Source: Taenia hydatigena
Lineage: Eukaryota; Platyhelminthes; Cestoda; Cyclophyllidea; Taeniidae
Length of the DNA stretch: 64,000 bases
Assembly: GCA_036345935.2 (NCBI GenBank)
Contig: JADWOT020001844.1
Span: 1 to 64,000 of the forward strand
Direction: 5' to 3'
Part shown: positions 32,938 through 45,299 of the stretch, one piece after another
How positions within the stretch are numbered: the first letter of the stretch is position 1
How the letters are laid out: every line of letters starts with the position of its first letter
Notes under the pieces: model-generated
Told to the model about the DNA's origin: nothing
Database searches by the model: none
The model's input: the letters and a program-made list of their open reading frames with translations, nothing else
Made by a program: the position numbers and the translations under genes

Positions 32938-33600
32938 GAATTATCTTTACATTTAAGGCAAGGTGAAAGCTCAGGCCAGCCTCAATCTTTCACTACTTTG
33001 CCGAACTTCACGACACCGAACCCACTCCCATTTGACACGTCGTCAAAGTCACGTGAAGAGCTGCCACAACCACAAGTGCAGCAACCGTTCCTGGCACCAA
33101 GCATGAATCACCAACTTCCAGCATGCGTGACCTCAATTCCAAATCATCTTCTCCAGCAGCTTGCTGCCAGCATGTCTATGCCTGATTCAAACAATTGTTA
33201 CACCGCCGACTGCAAAACAGCCTCACGTACGCCAGACATTAGCTGAGGCACAAGGACAAGGCAGACGCAGGGTTCCCTTTACCGCGTACCAAATTGGTGG
33301 TGATATGTTGTTGGGGCACAAGCAGTCATTTTGGGCTCCAACGGTGTCGCTTAAAAATCAGCGAAAGATCAAAAGCACGATGGTGAAGATGAGAATATCA
33401 AGGAATTAGTAAAACTAAAAAACGCGTTTTTGGCTTCTTCTTTTATAAAGCGTCTGTCGACTGATTTTGTCTGTCTTTCATTCAGTAGCTATGATGTAGG
33501 CTTTTTGTTGTTCTAACCGTTTCGTAGTTCCCATAGTGTGCTTTGATAGAAGCCACTTTGTGCGCCTTATTTTTTAAAAAATAAACAAATAAACTGTTGT
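32938..33600 (+). pseudogene. Broken NK-2-like homeobox gene copy C
   Basis: This copy matches exon 2 and the 3' flank of the intact gene at 53.0-54.8 kb. It keeps the Gln/Pro-rich segment (LPQPQVQQPF, then SMPDS) and the start of the homeodomain (GRRRVPFTAYQIGGDML). The frame shifts between the SMPD motif and the homeodomain. Helices 2 and 3 with the last intron are missing, and sequence then rejoins the intact gene's 3' region (from about 33390). A matching AATAAA region is present near 33588. It cannot make a DNA-binding homeodomain. Confidence 0.75.
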
Positions 33601-33830
33601 CTTGTAAAGATGTTCTCGTAAAAGCTATGCGTGGAGTTGGAAGCCACCAAAATGAATCATTATAGAGGTGATAGTCCACACAGGTCGGTGCATCACATAC
33701 ATGAGCGATAACAACGCTTAACCTATCGAAACGGCCGGCGGTAATGTCAATCAGAGTTAGGTCTATGTTTCATTTCATTTTCAAGATTCACAAATCAGTT
33801 CACTTCCCAAAATTCCCTTTGCATGGACGG

Positions 33831-34107
33831 GTATCTTAGGAGCAATGTCTGCATTTCCTCCACGCAGTTCACAGCCTACTAGCCCTCCAAAGCCTGTATT
33901 GCCACAGACGTCCTGCATCGACTTGTCTTCGTCTCCAAAGCAAGGCAGAAGCTCAGACCAACCTCAAGCTACCACTACGTCATCGATCATCTCAATATTG
34001 ATCTCACTACCAATTGACATCTTGTCAAAGTTAAATCAAAAGCTGCTACAACCCCAAGTGCAAAGACCGTCCACACCGCCAAGCATGCAACAACACCTTC
34101 CGACAAA
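33831..34107 (+). pseudogene. Truncated NK-2-like homeobox exon 2 fragment, copy D
   Basis: A 277-base block matches 53841-54081 of the intact gene at roughly nine bases in ten, much closer than copy C. It stays in frame (MSAFPPRSSQPTSPPKP onward) and stops abruptly before the homeodomain. It contains 36 extra bases (12 codons, SSSPKQGRSS region) that the intact gene lacks and that copy C shares in diverged form. The intact gene has therefore probably lost them between two GAC triplets. It sits 3' of copy C. Confidence 0.8.
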
Positions 34108-34624
34108 AATAGCTGGGTGGGAGGCAAAGACGGGACGTTTGCAGAGAAGAAATGAAAGAAGGGATAAGAATAGGTCATTGTAGGATGCCTTTCCACGGCG
34201 CTATGACACTGAGTTCCTTGTTCTTCTCCCTTTTTTCCATGTGTACCTAAATCCCTATACTTGCCCATTTACCTAGCTATGTATTCGAGTGAAGTATGTG
34301 GGGATTGACTTTGCGGAAGGAATCAGAGTTTCCATCAATCGGCACACTTAATGACACAACCCGTAGGCACAGTGAGATTTAGTTAGGTCTAGTTTATCTT
34401 GTGCTAGTGGGTAGACTTGCTATTCGTTGTGGTTGTAGGAGTGGTTACGTCTACAATTCAATAAATTCTTATCAGCGCATTTTATAGTATTGTAAACTGC
34501 TTCCTGGGTTTCACGTAAATATCTGCAGTAGACTCCATGGCAGAGAATATCATGAATGAAGCTGCGGACTCATTGCTTACAGTTAATAGTTTAGCTATCG
34601 ACAAAACGAGCAGAAAAGACTCAC

Positions 34625-34930
34625 ATTCTTCCACACTTGGTGTAGTTGCTCGCACTTTATCACTGCAGATTCTACGCCCAAGGTCTTTCAACTCCGTTCC
34701 CACAATGCGTACACAAACAATGACAAGAATGCTTTACTTTGGTTTCAAATTCGAGATGGTGTAATTTTCATATTCGGTGTAGTAGGTACCACTGATCAGA
34801 GCATTTTCAACTTCCCAGGGGACACTGTGGCCAGTGACGCCCACGTTGGCACGAGGTGATGGCTTCCAACTCACGCGCACCCTATAAGGATCGATCGCTT
34901 CAATTGCAACGTTCTGGGGAGCCTTAGGGT
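34625..34930 (-). pseudogene. Complete FN3 domain exon with in-frame stop
   Basis: On minus, an acceptor (TTTCTGCAG) precedes 34930 and a GTGAGT donor follows 34625. The exon is 306 bases with phase-1 ends, the classic form of a shuffled FN3 domain. It reads DPKAPQNVAIEAIDPYRVRV, then SWKPSP, VTGHSV and YTISNLKPK. A TAA stop then interrupts (34734-34736) before SILVIVCVRIVGTELK. The Trp and Leu-x-Pro landmarks of FN3 are present. One base change would explain the stop, so it is a recently dead exon or an assembly error. No neighbouring exon was identified. Confidence 0.65.
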
Positions 34931-34934
34931 CTGC

Positions 34935-36830
34935 AGAAATGGAAACGCAGATATATTTTTGAGCCAGCGTTAAGAAAATGATTAGTATTTATTTGTCCTA
35001 GTACGATCCCACATGTTTCTACGTGAAATGAGGAAGAAGCAAAATGCATAAAAGGTGACAAGAAGTGATTTTGGAGAACTGCATGCATTACTCTAATTGT
35101 TGGCAGATCGAGTAAAGCGCTAGGAGTTATGAGACAATGCAAGCAAACGAAGGAGTCTATTCAGTGGCACTAGGTCAATTTGACTGTGTCAAGATGGAAC
35201 GTGAAGTGGTGTGACTCAGTACAACTGGGCTACAACATATAATCAGTTCTGGCGCACCTAAGCTATTTTCCTAGTGAGGAACACTTTTATGCCTGCCGCT
35301 TATACCAATTTAATGCTAATTAAAATATTTACTCTCATTTGCCAAATGCCTACATCCACGTGTCAATGTAAGTGAAGCATGCGTAGGTATCTCATCTGCT
35401 GCCAGTTTGAAATCGCCATGCAAGAATAAAGTTGCTAGCAGTATGAAGCAGAGCAGAAGAGACATATTTTACACGTGTGCCTGTAAGCATGCAGTGAGGA
35501 GATGTAAGCCAATGGAATGGCCCACTCCTGACCTACGAAGCAAATGGCGCATTCACACGCAAACCGTGAAACCACACACGGTATTGGGTCGTTTAAGTGA
35601 TTGTGTGGGTGTTCTATGCTGTGGACGCCTGCTGGAGCAAAGTAGCCTTCACGCTATTGAGTGGACTAATACTATGTGAATCCATGCATGAATAACGGTG
35701 TGCTTGCATTCACCAACAGTGAGGTAGTGTGCCAAATGATACAACTCAATTACTAGGCCTTGTGCAGTCGGCTACATTTTAGAACCCCTTCGCCGATGCA
35801 TTAAATATTGCGAATGAGAATGTGGCGCATCGTCGTGCAGTGGCGAGGTGCCTTTGGCACCATACTAATTGCTACTTGGATCTTCTGTACAGTATTGAGC
35901 AAAAAGTTTCACCACATCAATGCACAGTGAGTGCACTGCATCCATCGAAGTCTCCTTTCAGATGAAGTTACAATTCGATTGTTCGACACTTGCCAAAATT
36001 GGAATCGCATCACAATTTGTCAGTCATGAAACACAGTAAACGAAGATTTTGGGAAGGAGTTGCAATATGCGGGTACAATGACAAGACTAATAACCAACAC
36101 CAAATGAGTCATGCACCGTGGGTTGGTCACATTATAACTTGGTGACTTCACCTATTGAAAATCAGTGATGAAGGCAGACCACAAGTCGCCAACTAAATCT
36201 ATGCATACATTAACTTAGAAAATAAATGCAGACATGGAATGAGTAGTGATGGAGACTGTTGTGAAAGCATAGCGGTCAATGGGTGAACGTGTGAGAAGCC
36301 AACGTGGACTAATGGGTATACGTGGGCCTAGTGCGGGCGTGTGCACCCAGGCTATGTGATGTGTGCACGCAGCACGATGAAGCGGCGATTGTTGATTGGC
36401 GTGTTTGACTCTCTCTATTCATGGTGCCTAAGAAGTCATGGAAGTGACACTTGTTCACTCAAATCTTTTCGCATCAAAGTAACTATTCGTTCTTCATCGT
36501 CTTTATTCATCCATTTTCTCCATTTTCGCTTCCATTCTCTTCCCTATCCTTCCACCATCTTATCATATGGCCATCAGTCCACCATCCTCCGCAACCTTTC
36601 TCCCCTTGTCTCTCTTTCTTTTATCCTCAGTCGGACCAATATTCCATCTAACTTATCATTCAACCCATTCCCATGCATCGAGCCGCCAATCGTTTCCTTT
36701 TATTCTCCTTTCACTGAAACGATTCCCGTCAACTCTTATTATCATGGAACCGCCTGTTGTGCTGTTAAGTCACTCCTTTAGGCAACATTCCACCCTACCT
36801 TTGATCCACTTGTTAGTCGTTTTCTTCAAT
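34935..36830. other. No supported gene; pyrimidine-rich patch at 36.48-36.80 kb
   Basis: The plus strand from about 36480 to 36800 is dominated by C and T with CATCC/CATTC/TTCATCC words. It yields long but meaningless frames (such as 36341-36781). Similar word use recurs at 37030-37200 and 40980-41150. Confidence 0.45.
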
Positions 36831-36834
36831 TGCA

Positions 36835-36925
36835 CCACCCACAGCAATCTTCTCTCACCATCGGTAATATTCCCTTTGCACACGTAAATACTGGCACAAC
36901 GTAACTCAATTTTGCCAAGAAAATT
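36835..36925 (-). mobile_element. Ty3/gypsy integrase relic (minus strand)
   Basis: The reverse complement matches 37835-37925 at about 70% by eye, including an identical stretch encoding VREDCCG. Translation gives PMVREDCCGWC, the C-terminal side of the integrase core segment. Too short and decayed to be active. Confidence 0.4.
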
Positions 36926-37139
36926 GGAAAATGAAGTCTGCACCGTATTCTATTCACAAGATGTCCATTCAGAGTCCCAAAACTGGGTATTAGATATTTG
37001 ACTTGCATTCCAGCTCACATTAAATCCGTATTTCTTGATCCAGCTATCGGTCGCATACCTATCTTACCTACATCCACCCATGCGCCAGCACTTTACTCAT
37101 CCTTCCTTTCATCCGTGTACTCAATAATTCGTCCACCCA

Positions 37140-37260
37140 TTCATCAATACATTCCTCCCATTTGGGATTAAAATATCACGCAACTACCACTTTTTATGCC
37201 ACCATTTACTTGATCACAGGTATTCCTCCTGCCAAACTCTACTGCAACGTCTAAAACACC
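37140..37260. repeat. Dispersed non-coding repeat, copy 1
   Basis: Shares ordered blocks with 41060-41215 in direct orientation, such as TATGCCACCATTTACTTGA (with small changes), followed by a CTACTGCAACGTCTAA-like block. Not assigned to a family. Confidence 0.4.
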
Positions 37261-37825
37261 CACGCACAACATGTGGCCAGATGTGCAACAATCGGTGAAA
37301 TACTACGCTCGCCATCAAACTGGGCCCTTTTTTCTGATGAGCAATGATCTCAAATGCCAAGAGGATTAATAAGAAGTGGGCAAGTGAAGAGTATGCACCG
37401 TCCCGCTGCTGCCCTACCTGCTACTTAGCAGTGCGTTTAAATGACAGACCAGCCGAGTAGGCTGAAGCATATATGCACATGGGGAACATAGAAGAAGACG
37501 AAGAGGGTGACAAAGGAGGCAACATGGAAGAAAGACACATGCACTTGGAATGCATAGGAGATAATCAAAAGAAGAGCAGAAAGGACAAGACAATGGATGT
37601 GGACTAGTGTGTGGAAGGTCGGGTGAGGAAAAAGAGGGAGCAGAGGAGGCAAGAGGAAGTGAAGACACTGGCTGTTGAGAATGTCTACATCATGGCCTAC
37701 CATGAAGTCAATAGTGTTAACCACAAGTGTCAGTCATGCGTCTCTCCGCGGTGTCCTGCAGGTCTACTTTGAACAAACTCAGTTGTTGCCAAGGCAAAGA
37801 GAGCACAGATGTGATGCAGGCCCTT

Positions 37826-37930
37826 TATTTTCTATCTGTCTTGACAAAGGTTGGTCACTTTACGTTAGTAGATGCGTGTGCGAAAGAACAAGCAGAGTCG
37901 ATAGTGAGAGAAGATTGCTGTGGATGATGT
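37826..37930 (+). mobile_element. Ty3/gypsy integrase relic
   Basis: The frame LSVLTKVGHFTLVDAC, then KEQAESIVRE, resembles the integrase core of Ty3/gypsy retrotransposons, where the pattern is roughly (V)DRLTK-x-x-HF followed by an A-E-x-(L)A-x-x-x-VRE segment. Flanking reverse transcriptase, LTRs and chromodomain were not found. A diverged inverted piece lies 0.9 kb away at 36835-36925. Confidence 0.45.
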
Positions 37931-37934
37931 AAGA

Positions 37935-40900
37935 CTGGAACCAAGTTACTGGCGCATGCGTCGGCAGCATCGCAAAACTGATGGAAAAGTTAGGAAAGGG
38001 GTACAAATCGGGTTTGATGATGGAGAGAGTGATGGAGGAAGAAATTAGTGGACAGATGAGTGGTGATGGGATGCATGCTAGGGTGAATGCAATAAGGGAA
38101 AGTTAGGGGACAGAGGAGAGGAGGAGGGATATTAATTTAACTAAAACCTATGGATGGCCTAACCACACATTGCGCATCCATTGGTAATGTCCCATTTGCA
38201 TCACAAGCACTTAGCCCCGAGAGATCACGCCACTCCTCCGTCCGACACACTTCCTCATCTTGCCGGTTTCACAAGCAGTGACTTTCTTCCCCACCCCGCC
38301 AATTCACCCAAGCGCGCGTCAGTCTGATTGAACTATTTGATTTTAGCGGCAAACTAAATGAACGTTGCTTCTTTAAAGGACGAGGTGGCGAGCGAGTAGT
38401 CTAATCATGTAGAGAACGGCAGCATAACAGATGTTCCTTTCACCGGCCTCGTTCGAGTAAGCAAGACGGATGCGTAAGGGATCTCTATGTATGCATGTGT
38501 GCTTACCTGACAGCTGACTGAGTAATGGTGGCAGCAGATGATGCTATTCTGGTGAGCTTGAGGTGAGTTGATTAGCTTTAAACCCACGGCGACTGCTACT
38601 CCACCTGCCAGTGACAATGACCGATCGAAGTTTTCAGAAGACGAGTCAGGTGAGGGGCTCAAAAGAGAATTTGTTGCAAAAATTGTTAAAAACGCACTTC
38701 TAAGTAGCGGCCTATTACACTACATGAGGTCCTTTCTGTAGGAGGAGAGTTAAGAGCAAAAAACCGTTCCCCACCACGATTGAGTCCTTAGCACGATCTG
38801 CCCGACAAGCTGTCACGTGATGTAGGTGGACTGTGCAGTTCATTGTCGGATCATAAAGACACGCTAGTGATCAGTAACTTACGATGCGCAAATAGATAGT
38901 GGGCTTCTCCTTTCGCTATCATTTCCCATACTCCTACTCTCATGCGTTGACAACAATGATCATTAAGAAAGTCAATTTCAAGACTGGAAAATGAAGGTTT
39001 GGTGGAATAAACAATATAATGCGTTGCGACTTGTCACTTGAACACGTGAAGGGGTCTATGATTGAGTAGCTTGAGTAGAGCCACCGACGTCTGTCGCCTT
39101 CTTCGGTCTTCGCAGCGTGCTACTGAAGTCATTGAGTAGACACCGCATGCCGAGTTTCGATATTTTGCATGCGTTCTGTTTAAGTGCTTTCAGTGTTTTT
39201 GCTTCCGCTGTTTGTGCTATTAGTCATCAGTGGGTGCCACTGATATCAACGCTAGATGTTTCCTTTTTATCACCTCTTTGTTGCCAATCGAGTTACAAAG
39301 GCGGGACATCGAGGGAATGGAGAACGCAATGTGTATCTATCTCCGTTTGACTGGCTTTGACATTACACCGCTTGCCACCACTTTTGAAGTTCACCTGTGT
39401 GTGCGCGATAGTGGATTGAGATGCAGAACGAAAATTGGATTGAAAATAGAGCACTTTAGACACCCTCAAGCATAGTTTAGATGGCGGCTTCGGTTTTTCG
39501 TTCTTGCCGTTCAATAAATTGTTATTTTTTCAAAAAATGTTTCTGCACTGTTACAACTTTTGTCAATGGCAAATGCGTTGCACAAAAGCAGGTGGTAGCA
39601 ATATAAATAATTGTTTTTGGTGGATTGAAATCGTATCTTACTGTGTAGCGAAGATTGTCAGTTATATATTTGCCTGTCTCGACTCATGTCATCCCACTTT
39701 GCCAAAATTTTAATTGCAGTGCAGTTCAGTAATCATTAAATTGCAGCAATGGAGGCTCCTTCTGTTTCGCAGTCTTTGTGTTGTTATTGGGCACAAAATG
39801 CGAGTACCGTCAGACTTGGCAGCCCTAGTCTTGAGAGCTTCTTTCCTGAACATCCGATTTTGCCTACCAGAAAGCTCAATTAAAATGAGTAGACACGTGG
39901 GGCCGATTCGCTTAGCTCTGCCTGTTAGTGGCAGCACGAGTGACGCCTAGAAGTGCAATGAGACGTGTCGGTGGCCATCAGAGTTAAAGCCTCGAGGAGC
40001 GTAGTCTGATGGTCACAGCACTAACCCCGCTGAGATCAAGGCGCTCACATGCTCAACCTGCTTCAAAGATCCTTTCACTTACAGTAGATTACTACAAAGT
40101 AGTCGCCGCATCTTCCATTGCAGGCATTTTAAAGCTGTTTTGTGAGCAGTTTGCATATGTTTGAATGAGAAATAATGGATGTCGCATCAACTTGATGTCA
40201 AAATGGATCTTTAGTGTAGTGAACACCAAAAATTTGCAAGTTCTTTCGACAGGCGCAAAATTCATCTTCCTTAATGGATTTGCCTAGGTGAATTGTTATC
40301 GTAAATGTTAGCGTTTCAATTGTAGACTCAACGTTTGTTTAGCTGCACCAACCTGCTTTGGATTTCAGTGCGCAAATTGCCTATGACAATTGAAGGAGGG
40401 AGAATCCAAGAGAAACAAGAGCAAAGTGACCTCAGTTAATGGAATGCAAAATGTCATCGCGTTTTCATTTACTCTTGCTGCAGACACTAGCTTCACCATG
40501 CTAATCAAGTTAGATTATTTTCGTGTAAAGCTATAGTATAAATCATTTGGCACTGCGATATGCATTGGAATGACTCATTATCTGGTATTCAAATTAAGGA
40601 GAAAGTGAGGAACTTGAGTGATCAAACCTCTATTCAGTGTGAAGATTTTTGTATTTTGGGTGGAATTCTGGACGACTGCTTCACGCGTCACGGACACTGA
40701 GCATAGACAGGTTGGCCACATTCATAAATCTGCATAAAATACTTCTACCATCGCATCCACGGCGAGTTCCTATTTAACCCATTGGACTAGGCATGTTCCT
40801 CATGTCGAGACTAATTTGCAGCGATTTCTGCTAAGCCATAAAACACGGTGACGTACTTGCATTAGTGAAAACCTTTGTAGGTAACTGAAATGACTTCTCT

Positions 40901-42660
40901 GTCACCCCTGTCATCGTGACGATCGATGCCTTAATTGACCTCGTCCATAACACGTAACGCATTTAGTACTATGGTATGCATTTCTTGCCTATATCTATCC
41001 ATTCATCCATTCACCCTCCTTTTTTTCATCCTTCTACTTACTAACTCACCTACTCACTCATCTTCCCGTTCCCCTCACCCGCCATTCAAAAGTCTTTCCT
41101 TCGCCACCGCTTCTTCTATGCCACTATTTACTTGAGCGAAGGCTTTCGTCTGTTGATCTCTGCTGCACTATCTAAGACTATCACATGGAATACACGGTTT
41201 GACATACAACGTTAAACGCCCTGTTGAAGCAATTCGAATTAATAACTTAAAGTACTGTGCAGTGATTAGTCAACGTGACTGGATATGGAGGACTTAATAC
41301 AAATTCATAACAGTAGCCGCAGTTTAAATTAGGCACTCATCCCAGTAGGTGATTGCATAAATGCTCATAATCACTACTTTTGTGTGGGTAGACTGATTTC
41401 GTTCTTCGTCGCCCCAACTAATTTTGTTTGCAAATCATTTTGCATTTGATAGGTAGCACAGTGTCAGGATTATTTCACAGGCAATGTTGCAAACGGCGTT
41501 CATCACCTTGACACATCTTCCATGGAGAGCAATGAGATGGAGAAGAGTTTTCACGACTAACGACTTTACTCGGTGAAAGTAAAAGCAGTCGCCATTCATT
41601 CGCGTCAGCTATTAACATTCACGTGCCCAAAAAAGACTTCAAAATGACAGGTCGATGTTACCTCTTGATCATTTAATTAGGGTTTGAGTTTCGTCTCGCT
41701 TGATAACATATGCCTTACCCAAGGGAGAGCGATCCACCAAAGTAGGCTGCTGAATGTCTTCAATGTTGTCTTGATTAACTTTACTGGTGCGACCATGCAG
41801 TGCTGCATGATTGCGATTGATTAAAGCCACTTCTGCACTCAAGTTACAACCCAATGTGACCTCAGATCCCATGCCCCAAAAATGTTTGTCTCGTAGGGGA
41901 TTAATGTTGACACTGCAGTTACAGCGATGAATTTTTCAGTTTTAAAGACCTCATCGACTCCTATGAAAAGAGCATTTCATGTTTTAATCCTCTGCATTCG
42001 AACGATGGATCAGTTGAGAGAGGGAACAATTACTGAGGGCATGCAAAACGTGTTCTATACTCTGTGTCTGGGTTCATCCTACCCTTCCGAGAAAATAAAC
42101 ACAAAATAATGAAGGACTGTGACGTTTGTTCGATCAACGAAACTTCACTGCTTAGCCCGACCTATTCCTCTCTCTGTGTTGCGACTTCGTTTAGTAGGAC
42201 CCATCTCGGTTGGCACCAATTTTTACGGATGTTTTGGGTAGGAGAAAGTTCAATCGAAGCAGCACTGTGCTACGCGTTGGAAATGAGTTTCGTGTCAAAA
42301 TGTGAGAAAGGTGCTTCAACACATTAAAGGTGTTGGACCTAAAGTACTGATTGAGCAATTTTGTTGATGCAACAGGGATCTTGGAAAGTGAACGCAGCTG
42401 TGAACCCTGAAAGTGACATGAACCATATGTATAACTCTGATGGACATCACAGCTGACCACTTCGACGAACTAAGTGTTGTCATCGCTTGCGCATGTGGTA
42501 CATCAAACTGCGTGGACTCTCACCTCCAAAACAACTCATTTTAGTGACCTCCAACTTCGAAAATAGCTCATCACGAGAACATCCTTAAAAGACGTCAATT
42601 TATTCTTGAAAGATTGAGGTGCACAAAGTGGCTGCTATCAAAACATGCCATGAAGACCAC
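37935..42660. other. No supported gene
   Basis: The frame from ATG 39147 (MPSFDILHAFCLSAFSVFAS) has a signal-like start but no promoter or donor support. The rest holds short chance frames. Pyrimidine-rich repeat sequence lies at 40.98-41.22 kb. Confidence 0.4.
41060..41215. repeat. Dispersed non-coding repeat, copy 2
   Basis: Direct-orientation partner of 37140-37260, preceded in both places by a CATCC/CTACTTACT-type pyrimidine-rich run. Confidence 0.4.
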
Positions 42661-42719
42661 ATAACACTTAGAACAGCAAAACACCAACATCACAGCCACT
42701 AAATGAAAGACAGCCAAGG

Positions 42720-43699
42720 TCAGTCCGCAGACGCTTCATAGAAAAAGCCAATAACATGGTTTGTTAGTTCTTCCAATTTCTTGATTTGCTCGGCTTCAGC
42801 ATCCTGCTTTTGGTCTGTTTCAGATCCAAGCTGATTTTCGGGAGACTCTGCCAGCGTCGTAAATTGTTGCTTGTGCTCCTGTTGTGATTGAGAGTCAGTT
42901 GATTGGACGCTTCTCGCCATATTACGAACATTTGGCTGTGCTAGATGCAGCTCATTGTCAAAGATTCTCCCACCGATTCTCTTTCTTTTGTATCGCTGGT
43001 TCTGGAACCTCATCTTGATCTAACAGAAAAGTCAAAGTTATGACAGGTTTGGACGACTCAATGGTAGACAACCTATCGCTACACACTAATAGCTCTCTAT
43101 TAAACAAGGTCATTTAACACCTTAATGCTTGACCAACCTGAGTATCCGTCATGTTGATACGATGTGCCAGTTCTTCGCGCTTACTCATTTTTAGGTATTT
43201 TTCTTGATAAAGCATTTAACCAACACACCGATTTGGTTCGGTCTTCCTTGTTTCTGCGCCTCAGATACTATCTGGCGCACCTGAGAATGCTCTGCGGTTG
43301 GCGTTGTAAAGAAGTTTCCTGAATCATGCATAGGTACGGGAGCACCGATTCGGTGAATAAAAGAGTAATTAGGAAGTGATGAGATATTTGTATGAAGTCG
43401 TTGGCACGTATGTTGCAGTAGGAACGGTCGCTGTGCCTGTGGTTGCAGCAGCTGCTGACGTAACATTGAAGAAGTGTCAAGTACGAGTGGGTTCGTTTAT
43501 AGGAAGATCAGCGACATAGTGTGCCTCCACCTGGCAATTAAAAACAAAACCTTGAGAAAAAAAGTGCGCACACAAGGTGGCACATAAGGAGCGATAAAAT
43601 AAGTTGATAAATAATACCGTTTGCTTGCAATGTTGCCAGATGTTGGGGTTGTTCGGGCTTGAGTAGGTCCACAAGCCTTGTCACTGCAAAGCTAAGCAT
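42720..43699 (-). pseudogene. NK-2-like homeobox pseudogene, copy B
   Basis: The three-exon layout of the intact gene is kept on minus. Exon 1 is 43618-43699 (82 bases, the same length), exon 2 is 43138-43530 and exon 3 is 42720-43019, with a 118-base last intron (114 in the intact gene). Exon 2 has lost roughly half its length and meets stops when read from exon 1. Seven or so N-terminal arm residues of the homeodomain are missing, and a one-base deletion in helix 1-2 shifts the frame. Exon 3 reads IKMRFQNQRYKRKR, so the invariant Trp48 is replaced by Arg. The C-terminal tail extends to LEELTNHVIGFFYE and ends in TGA at 42720. It keeps Tyr54, the NK-2 class mark. Confidence 0.85.
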
Positions 43700-43756
43700 G
43701 ATGAAATTGTGGCCACACAGTTCTGTACTGTTCAGTCGACTGGTTTTCTTACTGTA

Positions 43757-43762
43757 CTTATA
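43757..43762 (-). promoter_or_regulatory. TATA box of homeobox copy B
   Basis: TATAAG on the minus strand within AGTCTATAAG, in the same position relative to the ATG (about 60 bases) as the TATA box of the intact copy (GTCTATAAATA at 52956). Confidence 0.5.
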
Positions 43763-45299
43763 GACTGTGAGGGTCAATGAAATTTGAATTTAAGGGTCAG
43801 ACTAATAAGATTCGGGAGTACCAATCGCGGCAACCCAACTAGCCTCGACGACGTCATGTCATGCTCAACTGTCGAACATGAGTCTGACTCATGAGGGTAG
43901 CAACTAATCGTTGCACGACTTGAATTTATGTAACCACAGCAGTATCCACAACTTATGCCTAGAAATTCGTCTACGGCTCTGAGAGATCATCTATCACAAA
44001 ATTCAAGGCCTGACCAATGATGATGATTTTCACAGCCAGTTATCAAACTATCCATTCTAAAACTTCTGCACACTCCAACGTGAGAAATCGGGTCTCTCTG
44101 CGACATTGCCATCCTGTGACACGCAGAATCGGACACCTCCGAGTTCATGGCACAGCGATCAGTGCCATGCGAATCATAGCAACAAATAGGTAGAGGTATC
44201 TGCATTACTTGGTGGCCATAGAGCGCAATGCGTGCCATTCCATGTTTCATGGCCTCAAAGGGTGAGAAGACTAACTGTTTGATGAAAAATAAGACACGCC
44301 TATTTGAAACCCACCCAATTAGCATTGAACCTAATGCAAATCAAATGATGAGAATACGAGGCCAATATTTTTTCAGGGTACGCGACAATCAATGTTAATC
44401 TATACCCCTCCCCCTTCCATAATTTTGGTGACAACTAGACAGAGAGGGGGACTGAGGGACCCGGCACATGAGGCTACCCTCACTGCCACACTCCACTGAA
44501 TCTCGTCAGTTCGTTATCAATGTGACAGTCGCTGGTTTTTAAAGCAACAAATTTCGTTTAATTCAGTTACATACATTCAATTAAAAAAGTTGTGCTTCAG
44601 GAATGGATTTGAGTCGCAAGCGTTTATTCAGTGAGCCAAGCACATGCACATGATGAAGTGCTTCTTATTCATGGTAGAAATTCGTAGCACAGTCACAAAA
44701 AAGACAAGAATGGGGTTGTAAGTGCTGCTACTTAGCAGGAAGCTACTAGAAAAGAAGAATGAACCGGTTGCATGAAGGCACAAAAGGGAAAATTCGAGCT
44801 ACACCAAGGAAGGCAGAAAAGTGATTACAGGTGAGGATAGAACGGAAGCGTGTGGAGTGACCTATCTGATGGTCAACCTATCTCTAGGTCGTTTGTAAAA
44901 AATGCAGGTTCAGAATGTTCTCGCAGCCAAATGCTAATATCCTCGTTTCCTACTCCTTTGCACGAGGCATAATAAAAGAACCATTCCATCTCTGTTTTGC
45001 CATTGATATCTTGGGCGATCATCTACTGACTGTGCTTTAATAACAACGAGCGACAACGATGCAAGATCAAGCGAAAGATGGAACGATCCACCATTGACCA
45101 TTGCTCTGGCAGGATTGCAATGGTTTGTTACCAATCACTAAAAGGGATGTGAATGGTTAGACTTGCTTACTTTCATTGCTTGGAGCTCGAATTGCGAATT
45201 TGTTGAGGTCTCATATAACACAGCAGTCTATTCCATTTAGCAATTACTCATGACAGTTCCCTTATCACATCGTAATAGTGCTGTTTGGCCGATGATAAG

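Larger units (their letters stand above)
42660..45230. repeat. Inverted segmental duplication, left arm (with homeobox copy B)
   Basis: The reverse complement matches 50300-54950 in ordered blocks. These are 42720-43760 with 52950-54880, 43811-44180 with 51715-52095, 44345-44460 with 51370-51500, 44880-44950 with 50570-50615 and 44990-45225 with 50305-50520. Identity is roughly 75% by eye, so it is much older than the 20-24 kb palindrome. The left arm lacks about 0.85 kb found at 52.1-52.95 kb. Confidence 0.8.

Noticed and set aside
36341..36781. 146-codon plus-strand frame
   Set aside because: Pyrimidine-rich low-complexity DNA gives long Ser/Pro/Leu/Phe frames without stops. There is no promoter, and other frames of the same DNA are open too.
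39147..39350. Signal-like plus-strand frame MPSFDILHAFCLSAF
   Set aside because: A hydrophobic N-terminus is present but there is no TATA box and no donor, and an overlapping frame is equally open. Not enough to call a gene.
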